Counted from the first letter of the stretch, positions 37,998 through 49,737 are shown. The stretch: DNA of 64,000 nt from Poa pratensis (GCA_947311845.1 CAMZMU010000075.1:20990747-21054746), one strand, 5' to 3'. Notes: generated by a model not told the origin, from the letters alone. Translations and numbers: made by a program.

Positions 37998-40900
37998 TCA
38001 GTAGCCTGTGTCGAGATCATCGGGACCAACTATTGGACCACCCGTGTCGTCATCACTGTCAGGGTCGCCACACCACCAACCATCCACGGAACCTGGAGGT
38101 GGTCCCTCTGGCTCGTCGACGATAAGTCCTGCGTGGAAGCGCTCTAGCAAAGTCACGTCGGCTTGGTTATGAACCTCCTCGACTTCGTCATGCGCAGTGT
38201 CTTCCTCCATTCCAGCATCTACGTTTTGTTCGCCGTATTCCATGTCATCATCGGTCGGCAAGTTGATAGTGAATTTCCCAGGGAGCCCTCCATCCTGATA
38301 GAACTCGCCGTCAGATGTTGAGGGGTCTAGGCGGCGGTAATCTTGACCGTTAGGCATAGCCGGCCTACTGTGCGACGGTACCGTCACCACAACATCCCAT
38401 CCCTGTAGACGCTTTTGATATGCTTTGGATGTCTTCTTGCACGGGTACGGGAGATAGAAAACTTGGAAGGCCTGGGTAGCCAAAATGTAGACGTCGTCTC
38501 CCGAATACTTGGAGCTTCGTTCAACTTCGACCAATCCAATTGCAGGAATCCCTCTAACCCGACGCGGGTCTAACCAATTGCATTTGAATACAACGGGATC
38601 TAGCCCTTTACCAAAACCATAATTCAACTCGTATATAGCCTCAACTCTTCCATAGTAATGGAGTTTATCTGAGCCTTCACATAACACCCCACTATTTATT
38701 GTCTTCCGGTTGCCCCGGTTTGTTGTGTGGTCATGGGTATGGAAGCGATATCCATTCACGTCATAAGCATGGAATGAGTTGACGGAATGGCTAAAGCCAT
38801 GGGCAATGTTTCTAAGCTCTGGCTTCATCTCTTTGTCCTTTTTTGCCTACAAGTTTAGCACGAGAAGTTTAGAACGAGGAATGATCGATGAATGTCCACG
38901 GTACTAGAAAAGTTAGACAGAACAGTACCAAACCCGCGAACCAGCTAATGAAACCACCACCCTTGCCAAAACCACCACCCTTGTCAAAAAGATCCTTCGA
39001 CTCTTTCGGGGTAGGGTCCCTTCTCAGCTTCCAGTTTTCACGAGTGAATCGTCTACGCCAATGAGAAAAGAGGAGTTAGCCACGAATATAGGAGTGAATG
39101 TTTGTGAAATACTAAATGGTGAAAGACTTACTCGCGGTACGGCTTCACTTCCTCCATACTCATCAAGATATACGAGGAGATCATATCCCGCTCGAGCTTT
39201 TTCATGATGAACTTCTTCGTGCCACTTGATTTGCCACCGAGCCCTATGAAGATGCTAAGCTTGGGTACATCTTCAGGGTTGGCTGCATTGTAGCGAACGA
39301 CTGGATTGTGGATTGTGGGAATGTTGGCATCATAGAAACCTGTCGTGAAGTTTGACACCTCCTCGTTAAGGCATGCCTCGGCCATGGATGCCTCGATCTT
39401 GCATTTATTCCCGCAATTCTGGCGTAGGTCTTTCATTTTTCTCTCAGGGCCAAACTGCCAACGGGTCGACACAGGCCCCCCCATTAAAGCCTCGTGCGCG
39501 AGATGCAAGATCATATGTTGCATCGGATTAAAAAACCCTGGCGGAAGTATCGTCTCTAGCTTGCAAAGCAACTCGGGTGCCTGTTCATGCAGCTTCAGAA
39601 CCACCTCACGATCTAACTCCCTTGCACAAATCTGGCGGAAGAAAAAGCTCAACTCCGCCAGTACTCGCCAAGTCTCCTCATCGACATAGCCTCGAATCAT
39701 CACCGGCATTATGCGCTCAAGCCACACGTGGTAGTCATGACTCTTCAGCCCTCCTACTCGCTGCGTGTCCAGGTTCACACACCTCGCCCAGTTAGCTGCA
39801 TACCCATCAGGGAAGTACAAACACTCCACGAGCCACTGTAATATTTCCCTTTTTTCCGGCCTTGTAGGGCAGAACCGAGCCTTTGGCTTAGACCACCTAG
39901 TGCCGTTGACTCCAGGAGGCTTCATTTCAAGATCTGGCCTGTCACAAAGTTCTTTTTGGTCCATTCGAGCCTTGACGTTATCCTTCGTCTTCTCAGTGTC
40001 CATGATGGTGCTATAAAGAGCCTCGGCGATATTCTTTTCGGTGTGCATTACATCAATGTTGTGTGGAAGCTCGACATCCTCCATGTAAGGGAGCAGCTTC
40101 CAGAAGCACGGAATGTGAGTCCACTGGTGCGTCTCCCCATAACCCACGAAACCATTCCCATCGGGGTTAGGCACGAGAGCTTCTAGCTCAGCCCTGATTT
40201 CTCTTCCGGTCATCAGACGTGGTTTCGGAGCATGGATCTCGACTCCTTTCTCGAACCGCTTTACGTCACTCCTGTATCTATGACCTGGCTCAAGGAACTG
40301 TCGATGTTGATCAAAGCATGAATACTTGCCTCCCTTCGTAAGCCATGAGAAAGTCACAGCCTGTCTGCACTGTGGGCAAGGCCACTTCCCATGTGTACAC
40401 CAGCCGCAGAACAAAGCACGCGCTGGTAAGTCATGCAGGGATGTGTGGTACCAGACATACATATCGAAGTGATCATTTGTTGAGGCGTCATATGTTCGGA
40501 CCCCGCGACCGTTCCAGCCAACAGCCAAGTCTTCAACCAGCGGTTCCAGGTACACGTTCATGTTCTTACCCGGGTATTTCGGTCCTGGGATTATCATCGA
40601 CAATAACATGTTATGTGATCTCATGGACTCGCCGGGGGGGAGGTTCTGGGGTATGACAAACACAGGCCAACAGCTGTATGTTGCCGCCGACATGCCATAC
40701 GGATTGAACCCATCGGTTGATATAGCAACAGCTACGCTCCTCGGGTCGCCCGCTTTCAGTGGATACTTCGCTACAAAGTTCTTCCATGCGTCACCATCCG
40801 ACGGATGTATCATCTTGTCCGTGTATCTCTCCCTAACGCGGCCCATCGCATCTGCTGGGCAGTGTCTTTGTTCATGTAAAGCCGCTGGATCCTCGGTATA

Positions 40901-41730
40901 AATGGAAGGTACCGAAGAATCTTTTGGGGAATCCCGGTCTGCCTCTTCTGTCCACCACCGAGGTCGACCTCGAAGTACCTAGAGGAATTGCAATGGATGC
41001 AATAATTTGTTCCAGCATGTTCTTTCCTGAATAGCATGCATCCCTTTGGACAGGCGTCTATCTTCTCATATGACATCTTAAGGTCACGGAGGAGTTTAGT
41101 CGCCTCGTAGAAGCTCTTCGCCAAGATATGCCCTTTCGGTAGAAGGCTGCCAACGACGGCCAGAATATCATCGAAACCATCCCTGCATATCTTCCTCTGG
41201 CACTTCACGGCCATAAGGCGAGCGATGGCATCTAGAAGGGTAACATCTGTATGTTCATGAAGGGGTTTCTGCGAGCCAAACATAGTCTCGTAGTACTTCT
41301 TCGTGTCTTCATCCGGCTGCTCACTTGTCTCCGCCTCCTGAGGTGTCTCCGCCTCTACACGACGGCTTTCAGGCGCATTAGCATTGACAAAGGCGTCTAA
41401 GCAGTTGTTGAACCCAGTGTCAAATTCTCCCGCTGGCTGAAGCCGACGTGGCTCGGTTCTAGGACGTTTTGCTAACTGTTCACCATGGTAATTCCAAACA
41501 TGGTAGAATGGTGTGAACCCATTCTTGATCAGGTGCGTACTAACATCTACCTTCGACTGTCGCCTTCGGTTATCGCATTTTGAACAGGGGCAAAACACTT
41601 TCATGGGTCTGCTGCTGATGTCAAACGCCTTGTTCACAAACTCCTCGGCCTTATCTCTCCATTCATCACTAAACTCCCACGGACTCTTTCTGCCAGCATA
41701 CATCCACTCACGGTTCTGTCTCGGATCCAT
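37998..41730 (-). pseudogene. TNP2-type CACTA transposase, frameshifted once
   Basis: Exons 39132-41730, 38929-39052 and 37998-38846, joined by GT-AG introns in phase. ATG 41730 starts MDPRQNREWMYAGRK with the transposase-associated domain (CPCSKCDNRR, HLIKNGF). The TNP2 domain shows FRKEHAGTNYCIHCNS, IPRIQRLYM, STDGFNPYGMSAATYSCWP (first catalytic Asp), PCPQCRQ and the later NIDVMHTEKNIAEAL block. The C-terminal exons carry the DUF4216-type region (FKCNWLDPRR). One indel between about 40812 and 40865 separates the frame ending QQMRWAALGRD from the one resuming DKMIHPSDGDAW, so the protein is interrupted near residue 290. Otherwise it is complete. In the family this enzyme cuts the CACTA ends. 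Confidence 0.85.
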
Positions 41731-41877
41731 CCTTTAATCGGTACCAAAAAAGACATACACAATGCTTTCAGTTCAACATGTCACTGAATTTTAACAAAAC
41801 CATTTTTTACGGCCAAATTTTATCTTTTACAACATGCAAAGGTTCACCAACACTTCTAATGGGTAGGGGCCTATCCC

Positions 41878-42090
41878 GCCCGAGTACGTGTAGATCGAGT
41901 CGTGTCCCACGTTCTACCCCGACCCGAGACGGAATTTCGACAGCACCTCCCCGCTGTTCTTCAGAATACACGTCTCGAGCTTGTCAAGCCGAGAGGGTGT
42001 GCATCCGAAGAACAACGGGGAGGTGCTGCCGAAATTCCGTCTCAGGAAGGGGTAGAACATGGAACACGACCCGATCTACACATACTCGGA
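41878..42090. repeat. Imperfect hairpin, arms about 105 bp, upstream of the transposase
   Basis: CCGAGTACGTGTAGATCGAG at the left end pairs with the inverted CTACACATACTCGG at the right end. Further paired blocks are GAGACGGAATTTCG and CAGCACCTCCCCG. The centre is near CTTGTCAAG (41979-41987). Pairing is roughly 85 percent by eye, with almost no loop. Confidence 0.8.
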
Positions 42091-42107
42091 CTGTCCAACA
42101 GGACAAC

Positions 42108-42181
42108 CCGGAAGTGTTACGGTTATAAATATGCAAAGATGGACAATCCTGCATATTTATAAATTTGTAACCCTTCCGGAT
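42108..42181. repeat. Second inverted repeat, containing TATAAATA-like sequences
   Basis: CCGGAAGTGTTAC...TATAAATATGCA is followed by its approximate inverse TGCATATTTATAAAT...GTAACCCTTCCGG. On the minus strand one arm supplies a TATA-like motif about 400 bp upstream of the transposase ATG. Confidence 0.65.
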
Positions 42182-43554
42182 GGGATCTGACTCAGGTTAC
42201 GCGACTCGACTGACCCGGTGATCTAGACCAAAATAAACCTATGCAGCAAGAGAGGCGAAAGATGTATACCCTAGAAGCGTGGTCGATCACCGCTGAAGGT
42301 CGGGGACGCTCTCCGCAGGGGGATGGAACAGGGGCACCGAGGCGGCCCTCCTCAGGTGGAGAAGCCCCGTAAACTACGACATCTGAAAAACCACAAAAAC
42401 AACATATATATAAGAACAAATGTACAACATCTAAATATTCATGGTACTACAATAAGCATTACAACTTGCAAATTCTACTATAATTTAGACTACAATTTTA
42501 CAACTAGCAAATTCTACTACAATTTTACAACTAGCAAATTCTACTACAAATGCAAATACAAAAATTGTAGTAGAATGCTACTACTACAAATTCATCTCAA
42601 ATGTAATGCTTCATGCTCCTAGGTAGAACACCAAAACTTTTATGAAAAATTTAAACTAATTACCACAGCTAGACATACACCATATTTGTAAACCACACCT
42701 AGAACAATTACCACAGCTAGAACAATTACCACTAGAATCAGAACCAATCAATTAAACTAAACCTAGCCTAACACATAATTAGTACCAATTTATTTTCTAC
42801 AGGGAACAAATTTAAAATGCATGCTTTGATAAGTCATATGGCATAAGTTATGCCTATTTCAGTGTGTTTTTCACAGAGACTAGCTAATGAACTAGCTAAT
42901 GACCAATGTACTCATGATTGCGCTTTTGCAGGAACTAGCTAATGAATTTCACAGAGACATGAGCATAGGGGATTTCTTCCGAGCAGAGCACACACACTAG
43001 AGGGTGGCGGAGGGCAGCAGACGTGGGAGGCAGTGGAGGATCCAATGCTGCTGGTGCCGGGGCTCGTGCGGGGCACCGTGAGGACGACGACGTCGCCTCT
43101 GCTCCAGCTGCTCCGGCGTGCCTTACCGAGAGGTCGAGGGAGAGGACCAGGAGGTGGCGACGGCGCCGGTCCTGATCCGGTGGAGCAGAGGACGTGCTCC
43201 TCCGGGGCGTGCTCGTTCCGGCGGAGGAGGACGAGTGGCGGTGGGGAGTTCGCTGCGGCCGAGGCGCCGGCGGTGGGCCAGCGCTGTGGGCGGCGGGCCG
43301 GCGGCGCTGCGTCGGCGGGGGAGGAGCTGGGTCGTGCGTGGATGGATGGGTGGTCCGGGTGGTGGCGCCGCTGGTGACGGCGGCGAGGGTGGGTGGAGGC
43401 GCTGGCGACGGCGGCGTGGATGGGTGGCGGAGCTGCGTCGGCGTGGATGGATGGGTGGTCCGGGTGGATGCGGCGATGCGCGGCGCGCGGCGAGGTCGAT
43501 TTCAGGAAACTGAGCACCGGTCGATTTGGGGAAATTTCGGACCGTGACCTAACC
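42182..43554 (-). other. 5' leader region of the large CACTA with GC-rich island
   Basis: 42400-42940 is AT-rich and contains short repeats of CAAATTCTACTA. 42980-43500 is a GC-rich island dominated by GGTGGCGG and ATGGATGGGTGG-type repeats with long low-complexity ORFs on both strands, which I do not regard as genes. A comparable GC island follows the internal repeat block of the other CACTA. Confidence 0.5.
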
Positions 43555-43730
43555 TCCCGTCTTTGCCGTGATCCAGTCTTTGCCGTGTACAAAACTTTCG
43601 GAACACGGCAAAGAATTGACATATTTCCCCGCGCTCTGAAATTCAGTCTTTGCCGTGCGCCCTAAGTGGCAGCACACGGCACAGAACATGTTTGCCGTGT
43701 GCCTTTCTGTCAGCTGCACGGCAAAGCATG
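43555..43730 (-). repeat. Inner subterminal repeat block of the large CACTA
   Basis: TTTGCCGTG and CACGGCAAA motifs recur between the GC-rich island and the tandem array. A line of it (CTTTGCCGTGCGCCCTAAGT and on) is repeated at 43980-44013. Next to it (43752-43790) is CTTTGTTAAGGCTTCTA, which is found inverted at 46525-46545. Confidence 0.75.
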
Positions 43731-44055
43731 GTTCACATTTTTTTTCATATGCTTTCTTTGTTAAGGCTTCTAGCATATTAATTTACTTCACTTAATTATA
43801 TTTATTTATACTATATATATAAACCCTCCGGTGCGGGCCGCATGCATCGACACCCCGAAAAAGTGTACCGAATGTGCAGGGCGTCGTCTACCCCGGACCC
43901 AGGGCGTCGTCTACCAAAACTTGCAACGATCGTGATGCAGTAACGCAGCGACACCAGATGAACACAAGATTCCATCAGTCTTTGCCGTGCGCCCTAAGTG
44001 GCAGCACAGGGCACACAACACACCTGTATACATATGGTATGGCACAACCTAGGTT

Positions 44056-46165
44056 TGACCCCCTTCACCGACCCCTATAACTCCGTAGTAAGTTCCGACA
44101 CTTAGAGGTGAAAACTCCCGTGTCGGGTGCCGGGCACGGAATCATGCGACGGACCACATGAAATGTTGGTTCCCCATGGTCCCATGTACCAACCTAACAC
44201 AACCAAGCAAAAAAGTTCACGCGTCTACCCCCTCTCGGCGCCGGTCAAAGGGTAGATCGACAGGTTTGACTTTTTTCCAGCGGGTGTAGGGTTTCGCCGT
44301 AGCGGGGTCCGGAGCGTCGGAATCACACCAAAACTTGCATGGGTCCCTAATATATGTATACGAGTGTGTTGGTAGGTTGTGGGAACCAAGATACGGCTCC
44401 GAGGTGCGACCCCCTTCACCGACCCCTATAACTCCGTAGTAAGTTCCGAAACTTAGAGGTGAAAACTCCCGTGTCGGGTGCCGGGCACGGAATCATGCGA
44501 CGGACCACATGAAATGTTGGTTCCCCATGGTCCCATGTACCAACCTAACACAACCAAGCAAAAAAGTTCACGCGTCTACCCCCTCTCGGCGCCGGTCAAA
44601 GGGGTAGATCGACATGTTTGACTTTTTTCCAGCGGGTGTAGGGTTTCGCCGTAGCGGGGTCCGGAGCGTCGGAATCACACCAAAACTTGCATGGGTCCCT
44701 AATATATGTATAAGAGTGTGTTGGTAGGTTGTGGGAACCAAGATACGGCTCCGAGGTGCGACCCCCTTCACCGACCCCTATAATTCCGTAGTAAGTTCCG
44801 ACACTTAGAGGTGAAAACTCCCGTGTCGGGTGCCGGGCACGGAATCATGCGACGGACCACATGAAATGTTGGTTCCCCATGGTCCCATGTACCAACCTAA
44901 CACAACCAAGCAAAAAATTTCACGCGTCTACCCCTCTTGGCCCGGTCAAAGGGGTAGATCGACAGGTTTGACTTTTTTCCAGCGGGTGTAGGGTTTCGCC
45001 GTAGCGGGGTCCGGAGCGTCGGAATCACACCAAAACTTGCATGGGTCCCTAATATATGTATAAGAGTGTGTTGGTAGGTTGTGGGAACCAAGATACGGCT
45101 CCGAGGTGCGACCCCCTTCACCGACCCCTCTTACTCCGTAGTAAGTTCCGACACTTAGAGGTGAAAACTCCCGTGTCGGGTGCCGGGCACGGAATCATGC
45201 GACGGACCACATGAAATGTTGGTTCCCCATGGTCCCATGTACAAACCTAACACAACCAAGCAAAAAATTTCACGCGTCTACCCCCTCTCGGCGCCGGTCA
45301 AAGGGGTAGATCGACAGGTTTGACTTTTTTCCAGCGGGTGTAGGGTTTCGCCGTAGCGGGGTCCGGAGCGTCGGAATCACACCAAAACTTGCATGGGTCC
45401 CTAATATATGTATACGAGTGTGTTGGTAGGTTGTGGGAACCAAGATACGGCTCCGAGGTGCGACCCCCTTCACCGACTCCTCTTACTCCGTAGTAAGTTC
45501 CGACACTTAGAGGTGAAAACTCCCGTGTCGGGTGCCGGGCACGGAATCATGCGACGAACCACATGAAATGTTGGTTCCCCATGGTCCCATGTATCAACCT
45601 AACACAACCAAGCAAAAAAGTTCACGCGTCTACCCCCTCTCGGCGCCGGTCAAAGGGGTAGATCGACAGGTTTGACTTTTTTCCATCGGGTGTAGGGTTT
45701 CGCCGTAGCGGGGTCCGGAGCGTCGGAATCACACCAAAACTTGCATGTGTCCCTAATACATGTATAAGAGTGTGTTGGTAGGTTGTGGGAACCAAGATAC
45801 GGCTCCGAGGTGCGACCCCCTTCACCGACTCCTCTTACTCCGTAGTAAGTTCCGACACTTAGAGGTGAAAACTCCCGTGTCGGGTGCCGGGCACGGAATC
45901 ATGCGACGAACCACATGAAATGTTGGTTCCCCATGGTCCCATGTATCAACCTAACACAACCAAGCAAAAAAGTTCACGCGTCTACCCCCTCTCGGCGCCG
46001 GTCAAAGGGGTAGATCGACAGGTTTGACTTTTTTCCATCGGGTGTAGGGTTTCGCCGTAGCGGGGTCCGGAGCGTCGGAATCACACCAAAACTTGCATGT
46101 GTCCCTAATACATGTATAAGAGTGTGTTGGTAGGTTGTGGGAACCAAGATACGGCTCCGAGGTGC
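44056..46165 (+). repeat. Tandem array: six units of 352 bp
   Basis: Units start at GACCCCCTTCACCGA: 44056, 44408, 44760, 45110, 45462 and 45814, with the seventh start at 46166 breaking off. Spacings are 352, 352, 350, 352, 352 and 352 bp. Divergence is low, a few substitutions per unit. The last two units share private variants (CATGTGTCCCTAATACATG, TTTTCCATCGGG, GACGAACCAC), so they are the product of the latest duplication. Each unit holds an ORF of 64-74 codons on the minus strand (MKGVAPRSRILVPTTYQH); I treat it as non-coding. The array lies within the 5' end of the CACTA. Confidence 0.95.
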
Positions 46166-46195
46166 GACCCCCTTCACCGAAAACACACGGTTGGC

Positions 46196-46512
46196 CCGTC
46201 ATACAGCCCTCGGTTCCCCCAAAACGGGAGTTTTCAGCTATAAGTCAAGAAACTTACTAGAGAGAGAGTGCGGTCCGTGAAGACAGTCACACACCGGAGC
46301 AAAATCTTGGACATTTACAACACCCAACACACTTGTACATACATGTTATGGCAAAACCTAGGTTTGGGTGGGTTTTCGACGCTCCGGGGCTCTGATTCGG
46401 CGAAACCCTATAGATCCGCTGGAAAACCCTAACGTTTTCGTCTACCACCTTGAACGGCGTCGAAAGGGGGTAGGCCAGTGTAATTTTTTCCTTGGTTGTG
46501 TTAGGTGAAGTA
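46196..46512 (-). repeat. Diverged inverted copy of the 352-bp unit
   Basis: Read on the plus strand this segment matches the reverse complement of the array unit block by block: AACGGGAGTTTTCA, TCGACGCTCCGG, CGGCGAAACCCTA, TCCGCTGGAAAA, CGAAAGGGGGTAG, CTTGGTTGTGTTAGG. Identity is much lower than among array units. It lies next to the array end in opposite orientation. Confidence 0.75.
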
Positions 46513-46579
46513 AATGAACGTAGTAGAAGCCTTAACAAAGAAAATAAACAAATGAAGCATGTCGAAATATAGATGCAAA

Positions 46580-47100
46580 CATGGTTTGCCGTGTGCATAT
46601 GAAAAGGCACACGGCAAAGATGGGCTGTGCCGTGTAGGCGCTTGTAGGCGCACGGCAAAGATGTGCTGTGCCGTGAAGGAAACATCAGGCACACGACAAA
46701 GAATATATGTGCCGTGTGCTTTTCATCTGCACACGGTATATTTTTTCCCGCCAATTTATTTATAGCGCGGGAAATTTGTTTAGATATTCCCGCGAAATAT
46801 TTTGGGAGGGCGGCAAATTTGCGGATCGTAGTCAACGATTTTGCCGTGCTATTCCAGGAAAGATCACGGCAAAGATATCTTTGCCGTGATGCATATCTTT
46901 GCCGTGCGTTGTTTATGTGTTTTGCCGTGCTGTTTTCTTTGCCGTGTGCTCTGGTACTTCTGTGCCGTGCCTCTCTTGTTTGCCGTGATCTTACTTTAAA
47001 AGTTACAAGAAAATGCAAAAAATAGAAAATTTTCTAATTAGCAATTACAATAATTAGCAATTACACAATTAGAAAATTGTCACGGCAAAATGTTGGTACT
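46580..47100 (-). repeat. 5' terminal subterminal repeats of the large CACTA
   Basis: TTTGCCGTG / CACGGCAAA motifs recur in both orientations. The block ends in CACGGCAAAATGTTGGTACTGGTG, quoted by its end GGTACTGGTG, which I take as a degenerate terminal repeat. Confidence 0.65.
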
Positions 47101-47104
47101 GGTG

Positions 47105-47814
47105 CACCCAACCTTGTACCCTTATCTAAAAGTTACAAGAAAATGCAAAAAATAGCACGTCTGCAAAATTCCAGTTAAAAATTGAAAGGCAGCTCGAGAA
47201 TTAAAGAGGGCGATTCTCTCTGTGAATATTAAATAATCTAAATTGGGCTATGATTTCAGTCCAATAAGGCTACCGATTTTAAAATTATCATTTGTTTATC
47301 GATTGGCATCTTTTATATAGAGTTGAAAATTTTGAGTGGTTGCGTGTTGAGTGTATATGTGGATTGTATAGCTTTCTATCAGTTCAAACTTTGATTGTGT
47401 TGGCTAGTGCACTAAACTTTGACGTGGCATCAGAGTTGTTCCAGCCATGCCTTTTGCAATTTATTTAAAAAATTGTTGTTGCCCGCTCTTTGTTCACGTA
47501 TAGGCTCTTAAGTCATATTTTCTGAGATTTATATGCAGGTATCGGCCTCTTCCTCTCCGAGTCACGCGTGAAAAGGATGCTGAAATGTATATGTGCATTG
47601 TCTAGCCATTTCATCAGCGAAACTTGACACTACGTACATGTTGTATCTATGCATTCTATTTTTTCAGATTTTTCTGAACTTTCTAAATATGCATGTAAAT
47701 CGATGTCCAGTGCACTGGACATGTTCTCCTACTAAAATTCAGTAATATTTCACTGAAAACATTAGATCAATTAATTATATAGATGTCTTCCGGGAAAGAA
47801 TAGCTCTCCCATTT
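47105..47814. other. Flank between the large CACTA and a LINE fragment
   Basis: No gene is recognised. A 28-bp sequence starting AAAAGTTACAAGAAAATGC occurs at 46998-47025 and again at 47128-47155, bracketing the presumed CACTA end. A perfect 20-bp palindrome with half-site ATGTCCAGTG lies at 47703-47722. Confidence 0.4.
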
Positions 47815-48402
47815 GTTTTTGAGAAAACAGGCTCAAGATGAGCCCAGCTTTAAATTAATAAAGCCACACGGCCACGAGTTCATACAACACCAGAGTACCG
47901 ATCAAATGGAACGAGTTCTGGGCAAAGCACGCCCAAGTCACAACCTACTGACTGAAATAAGTGCATACAGATAGGGTAGGGAAGGAGAAAGACTAGTCTA
48001 GTCTATCTCTAGTAGCAGCGTGGAGGGAGCGGATCCTGCCGATCGCCACATCCACCAAGTCTCGTCCTGTCGTCTAGCCACTTGCTTCCACACCTGCATG
48101 TACATTGACATTTTATATAAAACGTCAGCCGGTTGAGATGGAAAAACACCCTCGATGGTGAATTTGTTACGCATGTTCCATAAAGACCAAAGTAAACCCG
48201 CGCAACAAATCCAAAGGACACGACAGTCCTGCCCTGAACATCTACTCAAGAGACGGTGGATATCAGCAAAGCACGAGGGGTTCCAAGAACAGGAGAGCAG
48301 TTCTCTAACTGCACTCCACATGAATTTCGCCAAAGAACAAGCGAAGAAGATGTGGTTGGAGTCCTCAAACTCCCCACACAACGCACACACTCCGTCGGAG
48401 GG
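47815..48402 (-). pseudogene. LINE ORF2 C-terminus (zf-RVT), cut by an LTR element
   Basis: On the minus strand, from 48402 downward, the frame encodes CALCGEFEDSNHIFFACSLA (the zinc-binding zf-RVT motif), LWSLWNMRNKF and a C-terminus stopping at 47998. The 3' non-coding part continues to about 47815. Everything upstream of the zf-RVT region is displaced by the element that starts at 48403. It is a different LINE family from the one at 22414-26475. Confidence 0.75.
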
Positions 48403-48804
48403 TGTCACATCCCAAATTTTGGAACTAAGAAAATTTTTGTTTTACAAGACCCAAAATTCAGAACCAACAAAAACTTTTTGAAATGTTTTACTAATGGTTG
48501 TGGATTCCTTCCCATTGCTATGTTTGACCTTGTGTGACTTGATGTTGAAGTTGTTTGACCACTAAATTCAAACCTAAGAACTTAACTAAAGATAAAAATA
48601 TATTTAACATTGGTGATCATGTCATGACAAGAAAATATTCCATATATCCTTTCCATTCTTATTTCGGGCCAAATTCCATTTCAATGATACTGGGTTTAGC
48701 AACAACCAAAACTAATACCCAGTATTTGAGAAAGTAAAAGTATTTCCAAATTCAAGTCTTTCTAAAACTATGGAGATCTATATACTATCTCCAACCTTGA
48801 TATC

Positions 48805-49736
48805 TGTCGCAACAGTGGAACATGGGGTTCCCCTAGTACTGCCAAAGTGGGTCCACCCCATGTGGGCCCAAGATGAAGAAGGACAAGACCAAGACTCAAG
48901 TCAAGCTGGCGGGTTCACCTTCAAGACATGCATGGCCTACGTCGACTAAGGGCTCCGGTCCTGGAGACCTTTCGGGTCCCCGAACCAAGCAAGAAGGCCA
49001 GGAAGGACCCGAGAGCCCGAGTTCCCGGCAGGAGGCCGGGCTCCCTCTCGGGTACTTCCCCACGTCCCTGTGGATAAGCACTCCACCTCACCACGGATGA
49101 CTTGGGAAGCAAGGCGAAGGCAGCGCGGGCGGGAAGCACGTCCCGTGGTGGTGTCAGCTCCTGTCCACCCCAAGGCGGACGCTCCCACCTAACCCAAAGG
49201 AGACGCTAGGCTGAGGATAGGCCACATCTCCTCCTAAACTAGATGAGGAGGGTCCTTCACCCCGAAGGTCCCTCACGCCCCTCACGTGACCCGGTGGCAA
49301 CCCCTTAGCCTATAAAAGGAGGACCAAGACACGGAGGAGGGGGAGGTCGAAGCAAGGACGAGCACAAGCTAGAACCAGAGCAAGACTAGACTAGGGTTGC
49401 GAAGGTAGAGAGGAAGGTGATCTCCTCCGGGTCAGGATCTGTCCTTCTTCTACCTCCAGCCAAAACCCTTCCGGGTACCCTGTCCGGGAGGTTCCATTGT
49501 AAGCCACACTATGAAGAACCCATCAATCCAGACATGCAGGAGTAGGGCTTTTAGCCTCCGGGCGGCCTGAACCTGGGTAGCTCCTTGTGTCCCTTTGGTT
49601 GCATGCTTTGATCGTGGAGAGGAGAGCTTGATCTAGACTCCGCCCAAGAAGACGATTCTCAGCCTCCTTCGCACCCCGTGCCGAACCTAAAAGGGGGTAT
49701 CCTATACTCCCGGTGTCCGTGCAACGAGACACGACA
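48805..49736 (+). repeat. 5' LTR of the gypsy element
   Basis: Starts TGTCGCAACAGTGG and ends GAGACACGACA. A TATA box (CCTATAAAAGG, 49311-49317) lies in the middle, marking the U3/R promoter. Short ORFs in it are shared with the 3' LTR and are not genes. Confidence 0.95.
49311..49317 (+). promoter_or_regulatory. TATA box of the 5' LTR promoter
   Basis: TATAAAA within GCCTATAAAAGGAGGACC. The same motif is at the equivalent place of the 3' LTR (about 59186). It should drive genomic RNA synthesis. Confidence 0.7.
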
Positions 49737-49737
49737 T

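Larger units (their letters stand above)
33914..47104 (-). mobile_element. Large CACTA (En/Spm) element upstream of the receptor kinase
   Basis: The 3' end (left) starts CACTACCGGAATCG at 33914, preceded by TAA. Subterminal repeats TTTGCCGTG / CACGGCAAA fill 33930-34680, 43555-43730 and 46580-47100. Reading on the minus strand the element carries a TNP2 transposase (41730-37998) and then a second protein (37744-35319). The right border is uncertain. The last motif is followed by GGTACTGGTG ending at 47104, only loosely the inverse of CACTACCGG, and no TAA duplication follows it. It is about 13.2 kb if that border is right. A tandem array (44056-46165) inflates the 5' end. Confidence 0.75.

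Noticed and set aside
42939..43622. 227-codon minus-strand ORF upstream of the CACTA transposase
   Set aside because: His/Pro/Ala/Arg-rich low complexity in a GC island, starting within subterminal repeats; more likely leader sequence.
44225..46202. Six nearly identical minus-strand ORFs of 64-74 codons
   Set aside because: They are the same frame of the 352-bp tandem unit; unit homogeneity explains their similarity and no coding signature is seen.
48896..49188. ORFs repeated at 58771-59063
   Set aside because: They lie in the two LTRs of the gypsy element and are identical by descent of the LTR.
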